A stretch of 12,186 nt of DNA, from assembly GCA_903918155.1 (NCBI GenBank), contig CAIXDD010000145.1:1-12186 (forward strand), read 5' to 3'. The notes beneath the pieces are model-generated. The model was not told where the DNA came from. It saw only the letters and a program-made list of their open reading frames with translations, and made no database searches. The stretch comes from an uncultured Hyphomicrobiales bacterium (GTDB lineage: Bacteria; Pseudomonadota; Alphaproteobacteria; Rhizobiales; Beijerinckiaceae). The position numbers and the translations under genes were made by a program. Of the stretch, positions 1 through 5,892 are shown one piece after another; position 1 is the stretch's first letter; each line of letters opens with the position of its first letter.

Positions 1-28
1 GCGTCGACGAATTCAACCGAAGGCCGGA

Positions 29-1036
29 TCAGCCGGCGAGCAGGGCGCGAGCCTGTTCAACCCAATTGTCGCGGGCGATGCGGCCGGCGAGCTTGAGGTC
101 GGCGTCGACCTTCGTCACGTCGTCGGCGGTCATCGCGGCGACCTGCCAGTAATGGAAGACGCCGGCGTCGTTGAGCTTCTTGACGATCTGCGGGCCCACG
201 CCCGGCAGTTTGGCGAGATCGTCGGGCGCGCCGCGCGGGGCGGCGAGCAGTTCGAACACGTCCGTCGAGGCGCCGTTGACGGGCTCGCGCGGCAGCTCTT
301 CCTCGACCGGAGCCTCTTCGGCGCCGATGTCCACGCCCGACATGCCCTGGCCGCGGGAAATGCCGTCGATGGCGGCGCGGGCGATCAGGTCGCAATAGAG
401 CTGGATCGCGCGGCCGGCGTCGTCATTGCCGGGGACGGGATAGGTGATGCCGTCGGGATCGCAATTGGAATCGAGGATGGCGGCGACGGGAATGCCAAGG
501 CGATTGGCTTCCTTGATCGCGAGCTGCTCCTTGTTCGTGTCGATCACGAAGATGAGGTCGGGCACGCCGCCCATGTCCTTGATGCCGCCAAGCGCGCGCT
601 CCAGCTTCTCGCGCTCGCGCGAGAGCATCAGGCGCTCTTTCTTGGTGAGGCCGACGGCGCCGGCGTCCAGCGCGTCTTCGACCTTGCGCAGACGCTGGAT
701 CGAACCCGAGATGGTCTTCCAGTTCGTCAGCATGCCGCCGAGCCAGCGGGCGTTGACGTAATATTGGGCCGAACGCTTCGCGGCGTCGGCGATCTGGTCC
801 GCGGCCTGGCGCTTGGTGCCCACCAGCAGGACGCGGCCGCCCTTGGCCACCGTGTCGGAAACGACCTTCAGCGCCTGGTGCAGCAGCGGCACGGTCTGGG
901 CGAGGTCGATGATGTGGATGTTGTTGCGGGCCCCGAAGATATAGGGGGCCATTTTCGGGTTCCAGCGATGCGACTGGTGGCCGAAATGGGCGCCGGCTTC
1001 GAGGAGCTGACGCATGGTGAAATCAGGCAACGCCAT
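29..1036 (-). CDS. rpsB: 30S ribosomal protein S2, long form with C-terminal helix-hairpin-helix tail
   Basis: Small-subunit ribosomal protein of 335 residues that binds late in 30S assembly. The N-terminal S2 signature is clear (MRQLLEAGAHFGHQ at about residue 8), as are WLGGMLTNWKT and the late signature PDLIFVIDTNKEQLAIKEA. The bacterial S2 core ends near residue 230 (E. coli S2 is about 240 residues). An acidic linker follows, then a tail at residues 272-335 with a helix-hairpin-helix look (LPGVGPQIVKKL, then GRIARDNWVEQA). From memory, similar tails occur on S2, L21 and NuoE proteins of Rhizobiales. The ATG start has a good ribosome binding site, GGAGAA at 1045-1050, 8 nt upstream. The stop is TGA at 29-31. 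A tsf gene would be expected next, off the left edge. The S2 identity is certain; the role of the tail is not known to me. Confidence 0.98.
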   Translation of the reverse strand: MALPDFTMRQLLEAGAHFGHQSHRWNPKMAPYIFGARNNIHIIDLAQTVPLLHQALKVVSDTVAKGGRVLLVGTKRQAADQIADAAKRSAQYYVNARWLGGMLTNWKTISGSIQRLRKVEDALDAGAVGLTKKERLMLSREREKLERALGGIKDMGGVPDLIFVIDTNKEQLAIKEANRLGIPVAAILDSNCDPDGITYPVPGNDDAGRAIQLYCDLIARAAIDGISRGQGMSGVDIGAEEAPVEEELPREPVNGASTDVFELLAAPRGAPDDLAKLPGVGPQIVKKLNDAGVFHYWQVAAMTADDVTKVDADLKLAGRIARDNWVEQARALLAG

Positions 1037-1139
1037 AAGCTTGGTTCTCCGGTTTGACCTCGACGGAGCGCGGACGGGAAACCCGTCACCGGAGCGTCCC
1101 TTGGATCAGGAACGCCGAACTCTCCGTCTGTGGATTGAC
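1037..1139 (-). promoter_or_regulatory. Structured 5' leader of rpsB
   Basis: This is the predicted untranslated leader between the proposed promoter and the rpsB start. It can form a perfect inner hairpin: GACGGG (1082-1087) pairs with CCCGTC (1073-1078) across a 3-nt loop. A 7-bp outer helix pairs GACGGAG (1122-1128) with CTCCGTC (1062-1068). The bases between could fold further. In E. coli, S2 represses its own mRNA through the rpsB leader, so a feedback element is plausible here. Its sequence was not matched to any known RNA family. The pairings are seen directly; the regulatory role is inference. Confidence 0.45.
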
Positions 1140-1145
1140 GCGCCG

Positions 1146-1174
1146 CTTCTAGTCGAGCCGGACCCCGATTGCAA
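1146..1174 (-). promoter_or_regulatory. Probable sigma-70-type promoter of rpsB
   Basis: On the minus strand a -35 box TTGCAA (1169-1174, preceded by C as in alphaproteobacterial housekeeping promoters) lies exactly 17 bp from a -10 box TAGAAG (1146-1151, 4 of 6 bases matching TATAAT). Transcription would start near 1139, giving a leader of about 100 nt. The site lies just beyond the probable terminator of the preceding gene, where an independent rpsB promoter would be expected. Confidence 0.55.
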
Positions 1175-1194
1175 GGCCGCAGCCCCCGGATGCG

Positions 1195-1224
1195 CAAAAA
1201 AGCCCCTGTCGGATCAGGCCCGCG
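1195..1224 (-). terminator. Probable intrinsic terminator after the Bug-type gene
   Basis: Immediately after the TAA stop at 1226-1228, the minus strand reads a short stem (GCCTG against CAGG, extended by G-C across a two-base bulge) and then six T (A-tract at 1196-1201 on the plus strand). The stem is imperfect, but the T run and the position between a stop codon and the rpsB promoter fit a terminator. Confidence 0.5.
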
Positions 1225-1225
1225 C

Positions 1226-2212
1226 TTATTGCGGCTGGATGCCGGCGGCCCTGGTCACGCGCTCCCATTTGCCGATCTCGCGTTCGAGCCGGGCCGCCGT
1301 CTCGGCCGGCCCCCCGATTTGCGGGGTTCCCGCGACCCCGGCGAGGAAGGCGCGCGTCTCCTCCATGCGCACGATCTCGCCGAACCAGCCCGCGAGCTTG
1401 TCGATCACGGGCTTGGGCGTGCCGGCGGGCGCCCAGGCGGCCCACCAGGAGGCGAATTCGTCGTATTCGGCGACGCCGGCTTCCCTCATCGTCGGCACGT
1501 CGGCGAGGGCGGGATGGCGCTCGGCGGTCGTCACGGCGAGCGCGCGGACGCGCCCCGCGCGCACCTGCCCGGTGCCGAACGTGCCGTCCACCACCATGAA
1601 GTCGATGGCGCCGCTCGCCAGATCGCCCACGGCGTCCGCCGACGTGCGGTAGGAGACGGGCGTGGGCCGCACGCCCACGAGCGAGGCGTAGAATTCCGTC
1701 GCCAGTTGCGAGGTCTGGTTGGTGTAGGCGTATTTCGCCCGCTCGTTGGTCTTGAGCGCCTGCGTCAGCTCGGCGACCGACCGCAGGGGCGAGTTCGGCC
1801 CCACCGCCAGCAGGAACGTGGTCTGGGTGAGCTGCGCGATGGGCAGGAAGTCGCGTTGCGTGTCGAAGGGCATGTCCTTGAACAGGAAGCGGCTGCCGGC
1901 CATGTTCGAATTGGCCGAATACATGATCGTGTGCCCGTCGGGCCGGGCCTTCTGCAACAGGCCGAGCGCGATATTGCTGGTGGCGCCCGGCTTGTTCTCC
2001 ACGATCACCGGCTTGCCGGCGAGATCGGACAATTTGCGGCTGAAATAGCGCGCCAGAACATCGGCGCCGCTGCCCGCAGGAAAGCCCACATAGGCGGTGA
2101 TCTGGCGCGACGGGAAGTCCTGCGCGGCGGCCCGCGTCCCCATCACGGCCGCGACGGCTCCCGAACCGATCACGAGCGCGCCCGCCAGACGCGCAATCGC
2201 CTTCACCCGCAT
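1226..2212 (-). CDS. Bug/TctC-type tripartite tricarboxylate transporter receptor protein
   Basis: Periplasmic solute-binding protein of 328 residues. It has an N-terminal signal peptide (MRVKAIARLAGALVIG, small-residue region ending RAAAQ, cleavage probably near residue 31). The mature start has the Bug-family pattern: FPSRQITAYVGFPAGSGAD, then PVIVENKPGATSNIA and PDGHTIMY. Members bind small organic acids or related compounds between two lobes, contacting the ligand largely through water and main-chain atoms. The ATG at 2212 is preceded by GGGAGGAA, a strong ribosome binding site. A longer frame reaching 2281 is open but lacks such a site. No TctA or TctB membrane gene is present, as is usual for the many orphan Bug proteins. 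The ligand cannot be predicted from sequence. Confidence 0.93.
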   Translation of the reverse strand: MRVKAIARLAGALVIGSGAVAAVMGTRAAAQDFPSRQITAYVGFPAGSGADVLARYFSRKLSDLAGKPVIVENKPGATSNIALGLLQKARPDGHTIMYSANSNMAGSRFLFKDMPFDTQRDFLPIAQLTQTTFLLAVGPNSPLRSVAELTQALKTNERAKYAYTNQTSQLATEFYASLVGVRPTPVSYRTSADAVGDLASGAIDFMVVDGTFGTGQVRAGRVRALAVTTAERHPALADVPTMREAGVAEYDEFASWWAAWAPAGTPKPVIDKLAGWFGEIVRMEETRAFLAGVAGTPQIGGPAETAARLEREIGKWERVTRAAGIQPQ

Positions 2213-2283
2213 GACTTCCTCCCTGTCTGGCCGGCTCGCGCGGCTTTCCGCCAGAATGCCCGGCGCGGCGCGCGCGCGCAAGC

Positions 2284-2318
2284 GGTTCGGCGCACAGGTC
2301 GGGCGGGGTTCGGCGCAC
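2284..2318. repeat. Pair of 12-bp direct repeats upstream of the Bug-type gene
   Basis: GGTTCGGCGCAC occurs twice on the plus strand, at 2284-2295 and 2307-2318. The copies are identical and repeat at a 23-bp period, about two helical turns. They fill most of the 108-bp gap between the stop at 2321 and the Bug start at 2212, about 70 to 110 bp upstream of that start, where an activator could bind. The repeat is seen directly; an operator role is inference. Confidence 0.6.
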
Positions 2319-2320
2319 TG

Positions 2321-3271
2321 TCAGCGCGGGGCGATCCATTGGCGCAGGCGCGCCTTCTGGGCGTCGGGCAGCGCATGCAGGGCGCGCACCCGCTCGCTCA
2401 CCTGCGCGGAGGGCACGGGCTCCAGCGCGACGCCGGCGCGGGCCGCGTCCTCCGCCGCTTCGCGATCCCCCGCCAGCGCCGACAATGCCTCGGCGAGCGC
2501 CGACGCCGGCGCGGGCGCCAGACCTTCCGGGCCGGCCAGCGCGAAGGCGTAATCGCTCTCGCCGGCCAGCGCGTCCAGAAGCGCGCGGGACTCCGCGTCC
2601 AGACCCTGCGCCCAGCGGCCCTGCGCTTGGCCGGCGAAAATCGCGGGAATGTCCATCGCCCCCTTCAGCCAATCGGGGCGCCGGGCCTCCAATTCGCGCA
2701 GGGGCCAGCCGCAGGCCGCGTTCGCCTCCCCGCTCTCCAGCGCGCGGGCGAGTTCGCCCCGCCCCGCATAGCCGGCTAGGACATGGCCTTCGATCCCCGC
2801 AGCCGCGATCAAGGCCCGCGCCTGCGACGCGCCGCGCGCGCCCGCCCCCGCGGCCGCGAACCAAAAAGGCGCGCTTGCGCCCGGCCGCGCCACGCAGGCC
2901 CAGGGCTCCGCCGCGACGCCGCCCAGCCAGACGAATCGCGACGCGTCGAACCGCGCCCCGGCGAGGCCCAGAGCGGAGGCCTGCGCGACATTGGGAGAGA
3001 GAAGCGCGATCACGCCGCCGTCCGCAGGCGCGCGCGCCAGAGCGCTCGCTGCCGCCAGACCTGCGCCGCCGGGCGACTGCCGCGCCTCCACGCGCGGGGC
3101 CCCGGGCAGATGACGCCCGAGATGGCGCGCCAGGAAACGGGCCGTCTGGTCATAGCTCATGTCCGGCGACAGCCGCCCGACGGCCGACGATCCGGCCTCC
3201 GCGCGCAGGGGCTGATCGGCGCCCTGCCCCGGTCCGAAGCCGATCAGAATGACGAGGGCGGCGAGAGACAT
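2321..3271 (-). CDS. Diverged tripartite tricarboxylate receptor-like periplasmic protein
   Basis: A 316-residue protein, rich in Ala, Gly and Arg, with a short hydrophobic N-terminus (MSLAALVILIGFGPG) that could be a signal peptide. It resembles a TctC-like receptor subclass: YDQTARFLARHLGRHLPGAP, an SPGGAGL turn, FDASRFVWLGG, GYAGRGELARALESGE and CGWPLRELEARRPDW all have counterparts in my memory of that family. The typical Bug opening is missing, and the middle is shortened or altered, so the ligand site may differ. The ATG at 3271 has no convincing ribosome binding site. The reading frame stays open upstream into the end of the preceding gene, so translational coupling or another start is possible. 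The gene lies 49 bp after the COQ10-like gene and upstream of the Bug gene. The family call is moderate; no function is assigned. Confidence 0.7.
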   Translation of the reverse strand: MSLAALVILIGFGPGQGADQPLRAEAGSSAVGRLSPDMSYDQTARFLARHLGRHLPGAPRVEARQSPGGAGLAAASALARAPADGGVIALLSPNVAQASALGLAGARFDASRFVWLGGVAAEPWACVARPGASAPFWFAAAGAGARGASQARALIAAAGIEGHVLAGYAGRGELARALESGEANAACGWPLRELEARRPDWLKGAMDIPAIFAGQAQGRWAQGLDAESRALLDALAGESDYAFALAGPEGLAPAPASALAEALSALAGDREAAEDAARAGVALEPVPSAQVSERVRALHALPDAQKARLRQWIAPR

Positions 3272-3320
3272 GCGCGCGATATGCGCCGCCCGCCCCGTGA
3301 GGGCAAGCGCGGCGCGCGGA

Positions 3321-3839
3321 TCAGGGAGACGGGGGCGCGGACGGCGCAGGCGGCGCGGAGGGCGCCGCGAGCGCCCTGCGCCCGAAGACGAGATCGGCGC
3401 GCGCCTCGAACGCCTCCGCGAAACGGCGGAAGGCGGTCTCGAACATCGAGCCCATCAATATGCCGAGCATGCGGTTGCGGAATTCGTAATCGATGAAAAA
3501 GCCCACTTCGCAGGCCGGGCGCCCGTTCGAAGACTCCAGATCGCGAAAGCTCCAGCGATTGTCCAGCCGGCTGAACGGCCCGTCGATATAGACGACGTGG
3601 ATCTCCTGCGCGGGCCGGTCGAGCGTGACGCGGCTCGTGAACGTCTCGCGCACGGCCTTGTAGCCCACCGTCATATCGGCGGTGAGCGTGTCGCGTCCCT
3701 GGGCGTCCTGCGTGCGGCTGCGCACCTTGAGCCCGGTGCACAGCGGCAGGAACAGCGGATATTTCTCCACGTCGGCGACGAGGTCGAACATGTCCGCCGC
3801 GGAATGGCGCACCCGGCGAGTCGTGCGGAAAGATGGCAT
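3321..3839 (-). CDS. RatA/COQ10 family START-domain (SRPBCC) protein
   Basis: A 172-residue member of the family that includes mitochondrial COQ10, a ubiquinone-binding protein needed for respiration, and E. coli RatA, described as affecting 70S ribosome association. Typical sequence runs from the first residues: FRTTRRVRHSAADMFDLVAD, VEKYPLFLPLC, DMTVGYKAVRETFTSRV, GPFSRLDNRWSF and DYEFRNRMLGILMGSMF. In alphaproteobacteria, which make ubiquinone, the COQ10-like role is the more likely one. No antitoxin-like partner is present. The last 20 or so residues are a low-complexity Ala/Pro/Ser tail beyond the domain. The ATG is preceded by AGGGA five bases upstream. The gene is often next to lipA in this class of bacteria; here lipA lies about 4 kb away across the TRAP operon. 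Confidence 0.93.
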   Translation of the reverse strand: MPSFRTTRRVRHSAADMFDLVADVEKYPLFLPLCTGLKVRSRTQDAQGRDTLTADMTVGYKAVRETFTSRVTLDRPAQEIHVVYIDGPFSRLDNRWSFRDLESSNGRPACEVGFFIDYEFRNRMLGILMGSMFETAFRRFAEAFEARADLVFGRRALAAPSAPPAPSAPPSP

Positions 3840-4042
3840 GGCGATCCCTGAACCGGCGGGCCGTATAGCACTTTCTTCAGCCCCGCACAGCGCCTGCGGG
3901 CTCCTCGATGCGACTTTCGTCGTACGACTGTGACGACCCCTGACGCGGGCCCTTCGGGCTTGCCACCAGCATGGCCCCGCCCCAGCATCCCCCCACGGTC
4001 GTCGCGGGGAGGCGAGGCCTGTCGCACCGGGAGGGTAGCAGA
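3840..4042. promoter_or_regulatory. Divergent control region between the COQ10-like gene and the TRAP operon
   Basis: This 203-bp gap separates divergent genes and must hold the start signals for the TRAP operon. It contains a perfect 10-bp palindrome GTCGTACGAC (3919-3928). The 11 bases at 3917-3927 match the general FadR-type GntR operator pattern TnGTnnnACnA. For the COQ10-like gene, TATACG (3862-3867, minus strand) could be a -10 box, but no good -35 box stands 17 bp upstream. I see no convincing sigma-70 or sigma-54 promoter for the plus strand. A GCCC-TTC-GGGC hairpin near 3950-3960 has no T run. The ribosome binding site of the TRAP receptor gene is at 4029-4035. Confidence 0.4.
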
Positions 4043-5155
4043 ATGACGCAAGGTAAAGACGCCGCGAGCGCGGATCGTCGCAAGTTCATCAAGGTCGCGG
4101 GTCTGGCGGGCGCAGGCGTGATCGCCGCGCCGAACGTGTCGCGTGCGCAGACGGTGAACTGGAAATTCCAGTCCACCTGGCCGACCAAGGACATCTTCCA
4201 CGAATTCGCCCAGGACTACGCCAAGCGCGTGAACGAAATGTCGGGCGGGCGCCTGCGCCTTGAAGTGCTGGCGGCGGGCTCCGTCGTGCCGGCCTTCCAG
4301 ATGCAGGATGCGGTGAACGCCGGCATTCTCGACGGCGGCCATGGCGTCGCCGCTTATTGGTACGGCAAGAACAAGGCCTTCTCCCTGTTCGGCACGCCGC
4401 CGGCCTTCGGCTGGAACGCCAACAATTTCCTCGGCTGGATGAATTACGGCGGCGGCTACGATCTCTATAACGAACTCGTCGGCCAGGTCTTGAAGCTCAA
4501 TGTCGTCGGCTTCCTCTCGGGCCCCATGCCCTGCCAGCCGCTCGGCTGGTTCAAGAAGCCCATCGAGAAGCCGGAGGATTTCAAGGGCCTCAAATATCGC
4601 ACCGTGGGACTGGCGGCCGACCTGATGAAGGAGATGGGCGCCGCCATCACCATTCTGGCGGGCGGCGAGATCGTGCCCGCGCTGGAGCGCGGCGTGATCG
4701 ACGGCGCCGAGTTCAACAACCCCTCCTCCGACTCGCTCCTTGGCTTCCAGGACGTGTCGAAGGTCTACATGCTCAAGAGCTTCCACCAATCGGCGGAGAG
4801 TTTCGAAATTCTCTTCAACAAGGGAAAATTCGACGCGCTGCCCGCGGAGCTGAAAGCCATCTTGAAATATTCGGCCGAGTCCGCCTCCTCCGACATGTTG
4901 TGGAAGGCGCTCGACCGTTATTCGAAGGACCTCGAGGCCCTGCGCGCACGCGGCGTGAACGTGATCTCCACGCCCAAGCCTATTCTCGACGCGCAGCTCG
5001 CCGCCTGGAACAAGGTCATCGACGACCTGTCGAAGGACGCGTTCTTCAAGAAAGTCGTCGAGTCGCAAAAGGCATGGTGCAAGCGCACGGTCGCTTTTGA
5101 GCGCGTGAACGAAATCGACGGCGGCGCGGCCTACGATCACTTCTTCAAGGCGTGA
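4043..5155 (+). CDS. TRAP transporter DctP-type substrate-binding protein, Tat-exported
   Basis: Periplasmic receptor of 370 residues for a TRAP secondary transporter, which uses a sodium gradient and this protein to import organic acids. The N-terminus is a twin-arginine signal: DRRKFIK at residues 11-17, then a small-residue hydrophobic stretch ending VSRA, with cleavage probably after residue 35. The body resembles the TakP/2-oxo-acid branch: GWFKKPIEKPEDFKGLKYR carries the conserved ligand arginine (R186), followed by ILAGGEIVPALERGVIDGAE. At the TakP Glu-Trp sodium/ligand pair this protein has E223-F224, so tryptophan is replaced by phenylalanine and the ligand may differ. The ATG at 4043 has GGGAGGG 7 nt upstream; a longer frame from 3971 is rejected. 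It is the first gene of the operon. The family is certain, the substrate unknown. Confidence 0.95.
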   Translation: MTQGKDAASADRRKFIKVAGLAGAGVIAAPNVSRAQTVNWKFQSTWPTKDIFHEFAQDYAKRVNEMSGGRLRLEVLAAGSVVPAFQMQDAVNAGILDGGHGVAAYWYGKNKAFSLFGTPPAFGWNANNFLGWMNYGGGYDLYNELVGQVLKLNVVGFLSGPMPCQPLGWFKKPIEKPEDFKGLKYRTVGLAADLMKEMGAAITILAGGEIVPALERGVIDGAEFNNPSSDSLLGFQDVSKVYMLKSFHQSAESFEILFNKGKFDALPAELKAILKYSAESASSDMLWKALDRYSKDLEALRARGVNVISTPKPILDAQLAAWNKVIDDLSKDAFFKKVVESQKAWCKRTVAFERVNEIDGGAAYDHFFKA

Positions 5156-5178
5156 TCGCACCGCACGCAAATCTCATC

Positions 5179-5215
5179 GGCCCCGCCCTGCACGGGCGGG
5201 GCCTACGCATTTTTT
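5179..5215 (+). terminator. Intercistronic hairpin between the TRAP receptor and membrane genes
   Basis: A perfect 10-bp G/C stem, GGCCCCGCCC (5179-5188) with GGGCGGGGCC (5194-5203), closes a 5-nt loop. Six T at 5210-5215 follow after six other bases. It lies 24 bp after the receptor stop and 18 bp before the next start. It may act as a partial terminator or as a block to 3' decay. Either would give more receptor than membrane protein, as binding-protein transporters commonly need. Confidence 0.65.
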
Positions 5216-5232
5216 GAAGATGGTCCGCGCTC

Positions 5233-5892
5233 ATGATGTCTCCCCTGACGCCGACGGCGATCCTCATAGCGCTCGCCGCGCTTGCGCTCGCCCTGTTCCT
5301 CGCCCTGCGTTTCGAGAAGTTTCGCTTCGGGGTAGAATATTTCCATACGCGCGTCGGCCATTTCGCCGGCTGGTCGATCCTCATCCTGACGCTGGCGATC
5401 AGCTACGAGGTCTTCGTGCGCTATTTCCTGCGCACGCCGACCGAATGGGCGTTTGACGTCAGCTATATGCTGTATGGCGTGCTGTTCATGCTGGCCGGCC
5501 CCTACGCGCTTGCGCGCAACGGCCATGTGCGCGGCGACTTTCTCTACCGCAACTGGCCTGAGCGCCGGCAGGCGGCGTTCGACATCGTCCTCTACGTGCT
5601 GTTCTTCTTCCCCGGCATTCTGGCGCTGGCCTGGGCTGGTTATGGCTTTGCGAAATTTTCGTGGATGATCAACGAACATTCGTCCAATTCGCCGAATGGG
5701 CCGCCGCTCTATCATTTCAAGACGCTCATTCCCATCGTGGGCGCCATGCTCGCCCTGCAAGGCATTGTGGAAGTGGCGCGCTGCGTGCTCTGCCTCAAGA
5801 CAGGCGCCTGGCCGCAGCGTCTCTCCGACGTTGAGGAAACAGAGAAGCTGATCCTTGAACAGGCGCAGCAGCGCGAACAGGGAGCGGCGTGA
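5233..5892 (+). CDS. TRAP transporter small permease subunit (DctQ type)
   Basis: Integral membrane protein of 219 residues, the small subunit that pairs with the DctM-type subunit. Hydrophobic segments lie near residues 8-26, 42-65, 71-93, 115-140 and 164-188. The family signature is seen in EWAFDVSYMLYGVLFMLAG and NGHVRGDFLY. Most DctQ proteins have four membrane segments, so the first one here looks like an N-terminal addition, as in some longer members of the family. The C-terminus is a charged tail ending in a Glu/Gln-rich stretch. Two ATG codons stand in tandem at 5233 and 5236; the upstream ribosome binding site is weak (GAAGA at 5216-5220). The stop codon overlaps the next start by one base, so translation of the two membrane subunits is coupled. 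Confidence 0.93.
   Translation: MMSPLTPTAILIALAALALALFLALRFEKFRFGVEYFHTRVGHFAGWSILILTLAISYEVFVRYFLRTPTEWAFDVSYMLYGVLFMLAGPYALARNGHVRGDFLYRNWPERRQAAFDIVLYVLFFFPGILALAWAGYGFAKFSWMINEHSSNSPNGPPLYHFKTLIPIVGAMLALQGIVEVARCVLCLKTGAWPQRLSDVEETEKLILEQAQQREQGAA

Noticed and set aside
3..14. Adjacent SalI- and EcoRI-type sites, like a cloning polylinker
   Set aside because: No other vector sequence is visible, and the sequence continues naturally into the rpsB stop region. The short sites are probably coincidence.
23..37. Small hairpin GCCGG-ATCAG-CCGGC over the rpsB stop
   Set aside because: Only 5 bp with no T run, so it is not convincing as a terminator. rpsB is normally co-transcribed with tsf.
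1149..2864. Long open frames on either strand across 1149-2864 and 1169-2779
   Set aside because: They overlap the two receptor-like genes in other frames. Their composition is Arg/Gly/Ala-rich with no family motif, as expected for shadows in GC-rich DNA.
3321..3839. A complete RatAB toxin-antitoxin module
   Set aside because: No RatB-like partner is adjacent. The sequence and the lineage fit the COQ10-like ubiquinone role better.
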